NCBI GenBank assembly: GCA_035299505.1
Contig: DATGWL010000112.1
Location: forward strand, 1 to 64,000
Direction: 5' to 3'
Length of the DNA: 64,000 bases
Source of the DNA: M3007 sp035299505
GTDB taxonomy: Bacteria; Bacteroidota; Bacteroidia; Chitinophagales; Saprospiraceae
In this document: positions 15,797 through 23,217 of the stretch, piece after piece
Layout: every line of letters starts with the position of its first letter
How positions within the stretch are numbered: the stretch's first letter is position 1
The notes under the pieces: generated by a model
Seen by the model: only the letters and a program-made list of their open reading frames with translations
What the model was told of the DNA's origin: nothing
Database searches by the model: none
Translations under genes and position numbers: made by a program

Positions 15797-16309
15797 ATGA
15801 ACAGGAAAACAATTTGGCCTTTCGTCGTCTTGGCACTCTGGATGCTGTCCGGATGCTGTTATACCTTCAAGGGTATATCAATTGACCCGGATGTCAATAC
15901 TTTTTTTGTACAAAACTTTGAAGGTCAGGCGCCTACAGCCCCTCCTACCCTGCCGTTGGAATTCACCGAAAGGTTAAAGGATAAAGTTCGGCTGGAAAGC
16001 AGGCTTACCTTGAAAAACACAGACGCTGATGTCGAGTTTACAGGAAAAGTGGTGGAATTCAGGGTAGTACCCGTGGCGCCCAAACCTGGCGAACAGGTAG
16101 CGCTCAACAGGTTGGAAGTAGGCGTGAGTGTGCAGTTCATCCACAATAAAAATGACAAAAAGAGCTGGCCATCTGCCCGTACTTTCAGACATTTCGCGGA
16201 ATTTGATAACTCTGAGGAATTGCTGAGTGTGCAAAACCAGCTGCTTACACAAACTATATACCCCCAAATCCTCGAAGACATCTTTAATGCCGCTTTTAAC
16301 GACTGGTAA
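15797..16309 (+). CDS. lptE: LptE-like LPS assembly lipoprotein
   Basis: 170 residues. A lipoprotein signal peptide ends in LSGC with the acylated cysteine at residue 20. The remaining domain (YTFKGISIDPDVNTFFVQNFEG, then LPLEFTERLKDKVRLESRLTL) matches the Bacteroidota LptE family, which plugs the LptD barrel and helps insert lipopolysaccharide in the outer membrane. The place before a TPR-like gene and secG is, from general knowledge, a common Bacteroidota order. It is 42 bp upstream of the next gene. The LptD partner is not in the window. Confidence 0.88.
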   Translation: MNRKTIWPFVVLALWMLSGCCYTFKGISIDPDVNTFFVQNFEGQAPTAPPTLPLEFTERLKDKVRLESRLTLKNTDADVEFTGKVVEFRVVPVAPKPGEQVALNRLEVGVSVQFIHNKNDKKSWPSARTFRHFAEFDNSEELLSVQNQLLTQTIYPQILEDIFNAAFNDW

Positions 16310-16351
16310 TACCAAGCTCTAAGCGTCCAGGAATTTTCGATTGACACGACT

Positions 16352-17275
16352 TTGACTCAGGAAAGATTTTTTCAACTGGTAGACGACCCGGAATTACTCC
16401 GGAGGATTACGTACGAGGAACTGAAAACCCTCGCGCTGGCTTACCCGTATGCGCACAACCTGCGCTGCCTGTTGGCCATCAAAGCCGGCCAGATTGAACA
16501 CCCGGATGCCCAACGCAACCTGGCCACTGCTGCAACATACAGTTTGGATCGTACCCGGCTCTTTATGCTGGCCGCTCCGCAAATGATTGCTCCACAGCAA
16601 ATTCTGGCCCCGGAAGAAGTACTGGAGTTGAAGCCTATTGAAACCGTCAAAAGGGAGCTCGAAGCACTCTCACCTATCGTTAGAGAGGAAAAAGGGGAAG
16701 AACAAATAGCTACGGCTGCTCCTATCCCTCCGGCTACGCCGCGTGCAGAGCCAGAGCCAACGCCTGCCCCTGTTCCGGAACCTGAACCAGCCCCAGTGCC
16801 GGATTTGGAACCGGAGCCAGTTCCCGAACCTAGTTTAGAACCGGAGCCAGTACCTGAACCAAATTTGGAACCGGAGCCAGTACCCGAACCTGTCCTGGAA
16901 CCCGAACCAGCTCCGATGCCCGTTTATCAGGAATTTTCTGCCTGGATTTCAGCTTTCCAACCACCGGCCCTGAAAAAATCCGAAAGGAAAAAAGCCACGC
17001 CCACCGTGGCCCAAACCATCGCCCCGGTATTAGTCCAAACTGAGCCTAATACGACTGAATTGGAGGAAGAAAGCCCTAAAAACCAGGGAATTGCCCAACA
17101 ATTGGCAGAAAAAAGCGTAGCAGAAAATCAGGACGTGGTTTCTGAAACACTGGCTAAATTGTACGCCAAACAAGGGTATCGCGACAAAGCTGCACAGATG
17201 TATGCACGGCTGGCTTTGTTGTTTCCAGAAAAAAGCCCGTACTTTGCGGCCGAAATTGAAAAACTTAAAAAATAA
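16352..17275 (+). CDS. Proline/glutamate-repeat linker protein of unknown function
   Basis: Begins at TTG 16352, since no ATG is available in frame near the conserved N-terminus. 307 residues: an alpha-helical N-terminal domain (about 1-105, with YEELKTLALAYPYAHNLRCLLA), a long Pro-Glu repeat (about 125-200) built on EPEPVPEPxLEPEP units, and a short C-terminal helical repeat (SVAENQDVVSETLAKLYAKQG, DKAAQMYARLALLFPEKS) resembling one TPR. There is no signal peptide or membrane helix. It lies between lptE and secG and ends 8 bp before secG, so it is probably cotranscribed. Bacteroidota often carry such a gene here. Function unknown. Confidence 0.82.
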   Translation: MTQERFFQLVDDPELLRRITYEELKTLALAYPYAHNLRCLLAIKAGQIEHPDAQRNLATAATYSLDRTRLFMLAAPQMIAPQQILAPEEVLELKPIETVKRELEALSPIVREEKGEEQIATAAPIPPATPRAEPEPTPAPVPEPEPAPVPDLEPEPVPEPSLEPEPVPEPNLEPEPVPEPVLEPEPAPMPVYQEFSAWISAFQPPALKKSERKKATPTVAQTIAPVLVQTEPNTTELEEESPKNQGIAQQLAEKSVAENQDVVSETLAKLYAKQGYRDKAAQMYARLALLFPEKSPYFAAEIEKLKK

Positions 17276-17283
17276 GCGATATC

Positions 17284-17568
17284 ATGTTATCCATTCTTAC
17301 AGTTTTCATCGCCTTGGTAAGTGTATTGCTGATCACAGCGGTGTTGATCCAAAATCCAAAAGGCGGTGGCCTTGATGCCAGTCTGGGCGGCCAGGCTCAG
17401 CAGCTCTTCGGTGCAGCCCGCTCTACGGATTTCATTGAAAAAGCAACCTGGGTTTTAGCAGGCGCACTCATCGTGCTTTGCATCGTATCAGTACTCACTG
17501 TTGGTACCGGTGCAGCTACAGATACCCCGGCGGAAATTCCGCTTCAGTCTGCTCCAGTAGGAGGCTAA
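17284..17568 (+). CDS. secG: Preprotein translocase subunit SecG
   Basis: 94 residues with two transmembrane helices (about 2-21 and 58-78) joined by the conserved cytoplasmic loop LIQNPKGGGLDASLGG and FGAARSTDFIEKATW. SecG binds SecYE and helps SecA-driven export through the inner membrane. Size and loop motif are diagnostic. A strong rho-independent terminator follows within 20 bp. Confidence 0.95.
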   Translation: MLSILTVFIALVSVLLITAVLIQNPKGGGLDASLGGQAQQLFGAARSTDFIEKATWVLAGALIVLCIVSVLTVGTGAATDTPAEIPLQSAPVGG

Positions 17569-17584
17569 TTGCCACCTTGAATAT

Positions 17585-17622
17585 AAAAAAGCGGCTCCCG
17601 GATATCCCGAAAGCCGCTTTTT
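17585..17622. terminator. Bidirectional rho-independent terminator after secG
   Basis: AAAAAAGCGGCT (17585-17596) pairs perfectly with AGCCGCTTTTTT (17611-17622). The A and T tracts make it work for secG and for the convergent DksA-like gene. Confidence 0.9.
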
Positions 17623-17647
17623 TATTTATTCGACCCTAATAAAGCCC

Positions 17648-18232
17648 TTATTCGTCGTCATCTTCCGCTTTGCGACGCGTATAACCTGCATCTTCCAGCG
17701 TCTCATTGTCAATCTCCCAGTCGTCGCCACTACTGTGCGCCGGACGTTTGCCGTTGGTCAAACGGACCTTATCGCCAATAGGTTTGCCACTTGGACGATC
17801 TTCCGCATCGGCATCAAAGCCTTCTGAACCAGATGCACCAGCCGGACGACTGTTGGCATTGGCCATGGCTTTTCCATCAATGCTTTTGGTTGCGTGAGGC
17901 ACCAGGCGCAGACGCTCTTTACTGATCAATTCGCCGGTAATGATACAAATACCGTAGGTTTTATTCTGAATACGAAGCAGCGCGTTTTTCAAATCCTGAA
18001 CAAAACGTTGCTGGCGGGTAAGCATTCGCTGCAACATTTCCAGATCTGTATGTGCCGTGCTATCGTCGTACCAATCGCCTCCCTGCTGATTGAATCCGTT
18101 CTCATTGAGGTCTGCAATTTGCTGTTCGGTTGTACGAAGCTCCTCCTGCGCCTGGGCAAGCTTTTCTTCAACAATCGCTTTAAACTCCTGCAATTCCTCG
18201 TCGCTGTAGCGCACTTTTAGGTCGTTCGACAT
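17648..18232 (-). CDS. TraR/DksA family protein with acidic C-terminal extension
   Basis: 194 residues. A coiled-coil hairpin (about 10-95, with DWYDDSTAHTDLEMLQRM at its tip region) precedes the DksA-type fold with YGICIITGELISKERLRLVPHAT. DksA-like proteins bind in the RNA polymerase secondary channel and modulate stringent-response transcription. Only one cysteine remains where classical members have four, so no zinc is expected; this is usual for several Bacteroidota members. The last 70 residues form a low-complexity acidic tail (GSEGFDADAEDRPSGKP to KAEDDDE) longer than in typical 125-residue relatives. A promoter with TTG and TAATTTTG lies upstream. Confidence 0.88.
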   Translation of the reverse strand: MSNDLKVRYSDEELQEFKAIVEEKLAQAQEELRTTEQQIADLNENGFNQQGGDWYDDSTAHTDLEMLQRMLTRQQRFVQDLKNALLRIQNKTYGICIITGELISKERLRLVPHATKSIDGKAMANANSRPAGASGSEGFDADAEDRPSGKPIGDKVRLTNGKRPAHSSGDDWEIDNETLEDAGYTRRKAEDDDE

Positions 18233-18287
18233 GATGAGGTAAGTTTTGAGTGTTTTATGAAAATTTCAGGGTTTGAATTTAAGGGGG

Positions 18288-18319
18288 CAAAATTAGTCCA
18301 TTTCACGGTGTATTAACAA
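18288..18319 (-). promoter_or_regulatory. Promoter for the DksA-like gene
   Basis: On the minus strand, TTG (18317-18319) and TAATTTTG (18288-18295) are separated by 21 bases, a good fit to the Bacteroidota -33/-7 pattern, about 55 bases upstream of the ATG. Confidence 0.5.
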
Positions 18320-18391
18320 CCACAAAAGAAAATTTACGATAATTCATATTTCCACCCAGCAGGAGGCTCCCTTTCATGCGCGTTTTTTTTA

Positions 18392-18399
18392 TACTTTTG
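18392..18399 (+). promoter_or_regulatory. Candidate -7 element for the E1 dehydrogenase gene
   Basis: TACTTTTG, perfect TAnnTTTG, preceded by a T-rich stretch, about 95 bases before the start codon. No clear -33 TTG. Confidence 0.35.
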
Positions 18400-18493
18400 C
18401 GCTCCTTTTCGAACAGAATAACGGCTTGAAATTCATTTTTTATTCTCATTTCAGGCCCCAAAAAAATGTAACAGCCCTACTCACCTCGCAAAT

Positions 18494-20863
18494 ATGACGT
18501 CAATGCCCGGTACCAAACGCGCCAAATCAAACGCCACCACTTACCCAAAAGATGAAATTCTGGCCGATTACCGCATCTGTTGCCTCAGCAGGGAAGCCAG
18601 CATCATCGCCCGAAAGGAAGTACTGACCGGCAAGGCCAACTTCGGGATCATTGGAGATGGCAAAGAAGTAGCACAGGTGGCCATGGCCCGCGCCTGGAAA
18701 AAAGGAGATTTTCGCTCAGGTTATTACCGCGACCAAACCCTGATGTTCGCCCTGGGCTTGTCTAACCTCGATGAGTTTTTTGCTCAATTGTATGGCGATC
18801 CATACAATGATCCGTTTTCCGGCGGCAGACAGATGAACTGCCACTTCGCAACACCTTTTGTAGATGCTGAGGGCAGGTTTCTGGATCTGAAAAACCGTTT
18901 CAACATCACATCTGATATTGCCCCAACCGGCGGACAAATGGCCCGTGGGCTGGGACTGGCATTCGCCAGCAAAAAATTCCGGGAATTACCGCACCTCTGC
19001 GGAAACCTGAGCGAGAATGGCAATGAAGTGGCTTTTGTAACCATCGGCGATGCCTCCACTTCCGAAGGCGCGTTCTGGGAAACCATTAATGCCATGGGCG
19101 TAGTGCAGGCGCCGCTTGCAGTCAGTGTCTGGGACGATGGTTACGGCATTTCTGTGCCTAAAAAATACCAGACCACCAAGGAAAACATCAGTGAAGTACT
19201 GGCGGGTTTTGAAGCTGATGATAAAGCCGGCACCAATGGCATGCGCATCCACAAGGGCAAAGCCTGGGATTACCCGGCACTGCGTAAATTGTACGAAGAC
19301 GGCATTGCTGAAATGCGCCAATCTCATCGCCCGGCACTTTTCCATATCCAGGAGGTAACCCAACAACTGGGTCACTCCACCAGTGGCGATCACCGCCGCT
19401 ACAAGAGCCCGGAAAGACTTCAGTTCGAAGAAAATTTTGATTGCAATAAGCGTATGGCTGCCTGGATTATGGAATCCGGCATTGCCACGGCAGAAGAACT
19501 GGACAACATCCAGAAAGAAGCCAAAAAAGAGGCTACCGAAGCCGCCCAACGTGCATACAAAGCCTACCACGATAAAGTAGCCCTGCTCAAAAACGAGCTC
19601 AGCAACATCTTGCACCAACTCTCCGACACCACTTTTGCCGAAGAGCTGACCCAAAAAAGAGAGCCACTGCGCTTTGAATTACTTGAAATGGCCAGAAGAG
19701 CTCTGGTAGCTCATGGCAAGGGAAATACCGAAGCCACCACTGCGCTTCAACAATTTATCCATCGCGAACGCGAAGAAGGTAACCGTATCTACTCCGATCA
19801 CCTGCTCAGCCAGACATCAAAATCTCCGCTGCGGGTTAACGTAGAAAAAGCCCGATATGCCGCCGATGCGCCCCTGAAGGATGGCTATGAAATCCTGAAC
19901 GCCTGCTTCGATGCCAATTTCACGCGTTACCCTGAAATGATGGTGTTCGGCGAAGACGTTGGCCATATAGGCGATGTGAACCAGGGCATGCGCGGTATGC
20001 AGCAAAAATACGGGATTGAGCGAGTGTTTGATACCGGCATCCGGGAATGGACCATTATGGGCCAGGCCATCGGCCTGGCTATGCGCGGGTTGCGCCCTAT
20101 TGCTGAAATTCAATACCTGGACTACCTGCTCTACGGCCTGTCGCCTTTATCCGACGACTTGTGTACCCTTCGCTGGCGTTCCAACAACCAACAGATTGCA
20201 CCCGCTATTATTCGTACGCGGGGTCACCGTTTGGTGGGTGTATGGCATGCGGGGTCGCCTATGGGTATGATGCTGGGCTCTCTGCGCGGCATGCACGTAT
20301 GTGTGCCAAGAAATATGACACAGGCAGCCGGCATGTACAATACCTTGCTTCAGGGCGATGACCCGGCCATTGTGGTTGAAGTACTCAATGGTTACCGGTT
20401 CAAAGAGCCTCTGCCTGAAAACATAGGTACCTTCACAGTTCCCCTCGGTGAACCGGAAACACTCCGCCAGGGTTCTGATATTACTGTAATTACCTATGGT
20501 GCTTGCGTGCAAACCGCAACAGCCGCTGCTGAAATGCTGCAAAAACAGGGAATATCCATTGAAATCATTGATATACAAACCCTTTTGCCTTTCGACTTGC
20601 CACAAAGCTGTGTGGAAAGTTTGAAAAAAACCAACAGGGTTATTTTCCTGGATGAAGATTTTGAGGGCGGCGCTTCCGCTTACATGATGCAACAGGTGCT
20701 GGAAAAACAGGGCGGCTACCGCTGGCTGGACGCCAAACCAATTACCCTTTGCGCCAAACCACACCGTCCGGCTTATGGTCAGGATGGCGATTACCACTCC
20801 AAACCACAAATCGAAGACCTGGTGGAAGCAGCCATTGCCATGATGCAGGAATCAGGTTTTTAA
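18494..20863 (+). CDS. Fused E1 alpha/beta subunit of a 2-oxoacid dehydrogenase (branched-chain type)
   Basis: 789 residues in one chain where many bacteria have two. The alpha half (about 15-370) has RDQTLMFALG, PTGGQMARGLGLAFA and the thiamine diphosphate/Mg motif GDASTSEGAFWETIN. The beta half (about 465-789) has MMVFGEDVGHIGDVNQGM, GIREWTIMGQAIGLAM, PIAEIQYLDYL and the C-terminal transketolase domain (TVITYGACVQTATAAAEML, IIDIQTLLPFD). Such E1 enzymes decarboxylate 2-oxo acids, usually branched-chain or pyruvate, and pass the acyl group to a lipoyl E2. No E2 or E3 gene is in the window. The fusion is a common Bacteroidota form. The substrate call rests on overall similarity only. ppk2 starts 18 bp downstream. 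Confidence 0.93.
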   Translation: MTSMPGTKRAKSNATTYPKDEILADYRICCLSREASIIARKEVLTGKANFGIIGDGKEVAQVAMARAWKKGDFRSGYYRDQTLMFALGLSNLDEFFAQLYGDPYNDPFSGGRQMNCHFATPFVDAEGRFLDLKNRFNITSDIAPTGGQMARGLGLAFASKKFRELPHLCGNLSENGNEVAFVTIGDASTSEGAFWETINAMGVVQAPLAVSVWDDGYGISVPKKYQTTKENISEVLAGFEADDKAGTNGMRIHKGKAWDYPALRKLYEDGIAEMRQSHRPALFHIQEVTQQLGHSTSGDHRRYKSPERLQFEENFDCNKRMAAWIMESGIATAEELDNIQKEAKKEATEAAQRAYKAYHDKVALLKNELSNILHQLSDTTFAEELTQKREPLRFELLEMARRALVAHGKGNTEATTALQQFIHREREEGNRIYSDHLLSQTSKSPLRVNVEKARYAADAPLKDGYEILNACFDANFTRYPEMMVFGEDVGHIGDVNQGMRGMQQKYGIERVFDTGIREWTIMGQAIGLAMRGLRPIAEIQYLDYLLYGLSPLSDDLCTLRWRSNNQQIAPAIIRTRGHRLVGVWHAGSPMGMMLGSLRGMHVCVPRNMTQAAGMYNTLLQGDDPAIVVEVLNGYRFKEPLPENIGTFTVPLGEPETLRQGSDITVITYGACVQTATAAAEMLQKQGISIEIIDIQTLLPFDLPQSCVESLKKTNRVIFLDEDFEGGASAYMMQQVLEKQGGYRWLDAKPITLCAKPHRPAYGQDGDYHSKPQIEDLVEAAIAMMQESGF

Positions 20864-20881
20864 AGCAATAAAGCACTCATT

Positions 20882-21619
20882 ATGATCAAGCTCTCCGAAA
20901 TATCTACCCGCGCGCCGAAAGGCATGGATAAAAAGGATACCAAAAAAGAAACCGAAAAGCTCGTTGCCCGGCTCGGAGAGCTACACAACACCATGTATGC
21001 CGAAGGCAAATATTCCATGCTGGTAATCCTGCAAGGCATGGATGGCAGCGGTAAAGACGGCGCCGTACGGAATGTATTCCGTGAATGCACCATCGCAGGA
21101 CTTGATCTGGTGAGCTATAAAAAACCAACAGAAGAAGAGTTTGCACACGACTTCCTCTGGCGTGTACACAAATGGGTACCTCAAAAAGGTATGACCACCA
21201 TCTTCAACCGCAGTCACTACGAAGATATCCTCATTCAGCGTGTCCACAAATGGATTGATATGGACCGGGTTGAAAAGCGCATGGCTGCCATCAACGCGTT
21301 TGAAGACCTCATTCAGTTTGATAACAACACATTGATTTTCAAGTTCTACATGCACATTTCGCATGAAGAACAAGGCATTCAGCTCCAGGAACGACTGGAC
21401 GATCCCAGCAAATACTGGAAGCATAACGATGGCGACTGGGAGGAACGTAAATTATGGGATAGCTACATGGAAGCTTACGAATACGCCATCAATAAGAGTA
21501 CTACCCCATGGCATATATGCCCGGTAGACAATCGCTGGTACCGCGATTATTTCATGGCCAAAACCATTGTAGAAAAACTGGAAACCCTGGATATGCGCCT
21601 GCCGCAAAAAGAAGGCTAA
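20882..21619 (+). CDS. ppk2: Polyphosphate kinase 2 family protein
   Basis: 245 residues of the PPK2 catalytic core. Walker A is QGMDGSGKDGA (K58). RVHKWVPQKGMTTIFNRSHYEDIL contains the Walker B region and the conserved arginine/tyrosine lid contacts. WHICPVDNRWYRDYFMAKTI is the family C-terminal signature. The enzyme moves phosphate between polyphosphate and nucleoside mono- or diphosphates. Which subclass (ADP or AMP phosphorylating) cannot be decided by eye. It follows the E1 gene by 18 bp, and its TAA overlaps the stop of the convergent barrel gene by four bases, leaving no room for a terminator. Confidence 0.92.
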   Translation: MIKLSEISTRAPKGMDKKDTKKETEKLVARLGELHNTMYAEGKYSMLVILQGMDGSGKDGAVRNVFRECTIAGLDLVSYKKPTEEEFAHDFLWRVHKWVPQKGMTTIFNRSHYEDILIQRVHKWIDMDRVEKRMAAINAFEDLIQFDNNTLIFKFYMHISHEEQGIQLQERLDDPSKYWKHNDGDWEERKLWDSYMEAYEYAINKSTTPWHICPVDNRWYRDYFMAKTIVEKLETLDMRLPQKEG

Positions 21620-22386
21620 TACCTTCGCCCACCCCCCGGATTAGGGAAATAGCGGTTAGGCTCCACGTTTTTACCAAAGAATTTGTAACGCACAAATATT
21701 TGGGCTCCATAGGTGGTCATCCTGGAGCTCCTGACCAGTTTATCCGTCAGATCCAATTCATAAAAAGCGTCAATTCCCACACTCCAGCGGTAATACCAGT
21801 CCAGCGTTCTGGCAAAACCAACGTGGAAGGAAAACATGTCGCCAGAAGGCCGGCCAATGGGATCTCCCTTTGGCCCGAAAAATTGTGCAAGATCCTCCCT
21901 GGACTCCCGGTCTCCAACACTGTTCACAATGGTATTGGAGCCAAAGCCGAAATCCCTGATTACATATTTGTAGCCACCTAAGAAGGAAAAATACCAGGTA
22001 CTGTCGGAAATGTAAAAATCCTTCCCCAGTCCCATAGTAACCGCATAAGAAGCGCGGGTGTAGGACGACGACGATGTCATAGCCTCGCCAATCACTTTAA
22101 TTGGCCACTCCCGGTAAGTTAGTTGGGCCGTGAAACCCATTCGGGGTTGCCAAAAGCGGTCTTTAATTTCGTATGCATCAAGAAATTCTTCCCAGGTTAG
22201 GTCCGGACTCACCTTTTGAATAAAATCATACAGCGCTTCCAGTGGCGTGCTTTGAAAATCGGTTTTATGCACCAATTGGGAATAGCCCCCGTTTACACTG
22301 GCATTCAGATGCAGGTATTTCAATTGGGCGAATGCAGCATGGGCTACCAGCAGAACGGCAACCAAAACAGCGTATTTTTTTTGCAT
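21616..22386 (-). CDS. Predicted outer-membrane or periplasmic beta-barrel-like protein
   Basis: 256 residues with a clean signal peptide (MQKKYAVLVAVLLVAHAAFAQ). The rest shows amphipathic strands (GFTAQLTYREWPIKVIGEA, YAVTMGLGKDFYI, WYFSFLGGYKYVIRDFGFGS, GAQIFVRYKFFGKNV) fitting a small outer-membrane barrel. The C-terminus is a short Asn/Gly/Arg-rich tail (PNPGGGRRY) rather than an aromatic end. No family is recognised. Its stop overlaps the ppk2 stop. Confidence 0.78.
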   Translation of the reverse strand: MQKKYAVLVAVLLVAHAAFAQLKYLHLNASVNGGYSQLVHKTDFQSTPLEALYDFIQKVSPDLTWEEFLDAYEIKDRFWQPRMGFTAQLTYREWPIKVIGEAMTSSSSYTRASYAVTMGLGKDFYISDSTWYFSFLGGYKYVIRDFGFGSNTIVNSVGDRESREDLAQFFGPKGDPIGRPSGDMFSFHVGFARTLDWYYRWSVGIDAFYELDLTDKLVRSSRMTTYGAQIFVRYKFFGKNVEPNRYFPNPGGGRRY

Positions 22387-22703
22387 AATTGATGGAAAAA
22401 GGTTGGGTGAATGTTAAACAATCCACCGAGAGCGCAAACGGATTAGAAACTGTAGCGTGTTTTATACGCAAAACAGCAAGCGAAGTTACGTAAGGCAATA
22501 ATTATTCCAGTTTAAAAAATCAAAATATGATAAAATTAATACATAAACACAATTGTAAACGAAGTCTTAATAAAGAATCTTAGGGTTCCGTTAAACCCAA
22601 TCTGCTTGCGGAATAAAACCAGCTCCAAAAACATTTAATAGCAAACCGATTACAAACGGACCCAACAAAGTCCCATTCTTCACTTCATCAATCTTTCCTT
22701 ATC
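22387..22703. other. Divergent intergenic region without a recognised gene
   Basis: 317 bases between divergent exported-protein genes. It is A+T-rich, particularly 22500-22600, and must hold both promoters, but I found no perfect TAnnTTTG on either strand and no hairpin. Confidence 0.5.
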
Positions 22704-23111
22704 ATGAAAAACGCAGTTTTGAACCTTGCTGCTTATCTGATGCTGGCCCTCGCCTTCGGCGCCTGCAAAAAAGAAAAAACCTTCAAAGACCAATTGGTTG
22801 GCAACTGGCAATCTACCCAGGTTTCGGTAGCCGATCAGGATGTTACAGCCTCTTTCTCCTTTGCCCTGGATCTTCAATCCAGCAATGAATTCAATCTGGA
22901 TGTCACCACCATTATCCCGCTCACCAGTCCGGTAGTTCAATCCTACAGCGGCGACTGGACGGATGATGAGACCAAACAGGATGTCACCCTGCATTACAGC
23001 ACCGGAGAACAAAAAACCTGGGAAATTACCAGTCTCACCGAAACCGGCCTCACCGCCGAAATCGTGGAATCCGACAACAAACGATATAAAGTTGTTTTTG
23101 AGCGGAAATAG
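22704..23111 (+). CDS. Lipocalin-like lipoprotein
   Basis: 135 residues. A lipoprotein signal peptide ends at FGAC, making C21 the likely acylation site, followed by KKEKTFKDQLVGNWQSTQVSV. The pattern of GNW near the N-terminus followed by about eight short strands (FSFALDLQSSNEFNLDV, YSGDWTDDE, VTLHYSTGEQKTWEITSLTETGLTAEIV) fits the lipocalin-like/DUF5004 type lipoproteins common in Bacteroidota. Ligand unknown. A 20-bp imperfect inverted repeat follows the stop. Confidence 0.78.
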   Translation: MKNAVLNLAAYLMLALAFGACKKEKTFKDQLVGNWQSTQVSVADQDVTASFSFALDLQSSNEFNLDVTTIIPLTSPVVQSYSGDWTDDETKQDVTLHYSTGEQKTWEITSLTETGLTAEIVESDNKRYKVVFERK

Positions 23112-23128
23112 ATTGATCCGAGTTTTTT

Positions 23129-23192
23129 TACCGCATAGGTAAGGAGGCAATACATTGATTATCAAAATCTTAGCCTCTTCGCCTATGCGGTA
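23129..23192. repeat. Imperfect 20-bp inverted repeat between convergent genes
   Basis: Left arm 23129-23148 (TACCGCATAGGTAAGGAGGC) pairs with right arm 23173-23192 at 17 of 20 positions around a 24-base loop. A T run precedes the left arm, so it could terminate the minus-strand gene; on the plus strand there is no T tract. Confidence 0.7.
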
Positions 23193-23217
23193 AATCAACC
23201 CTTACCCTTATGTGTAC

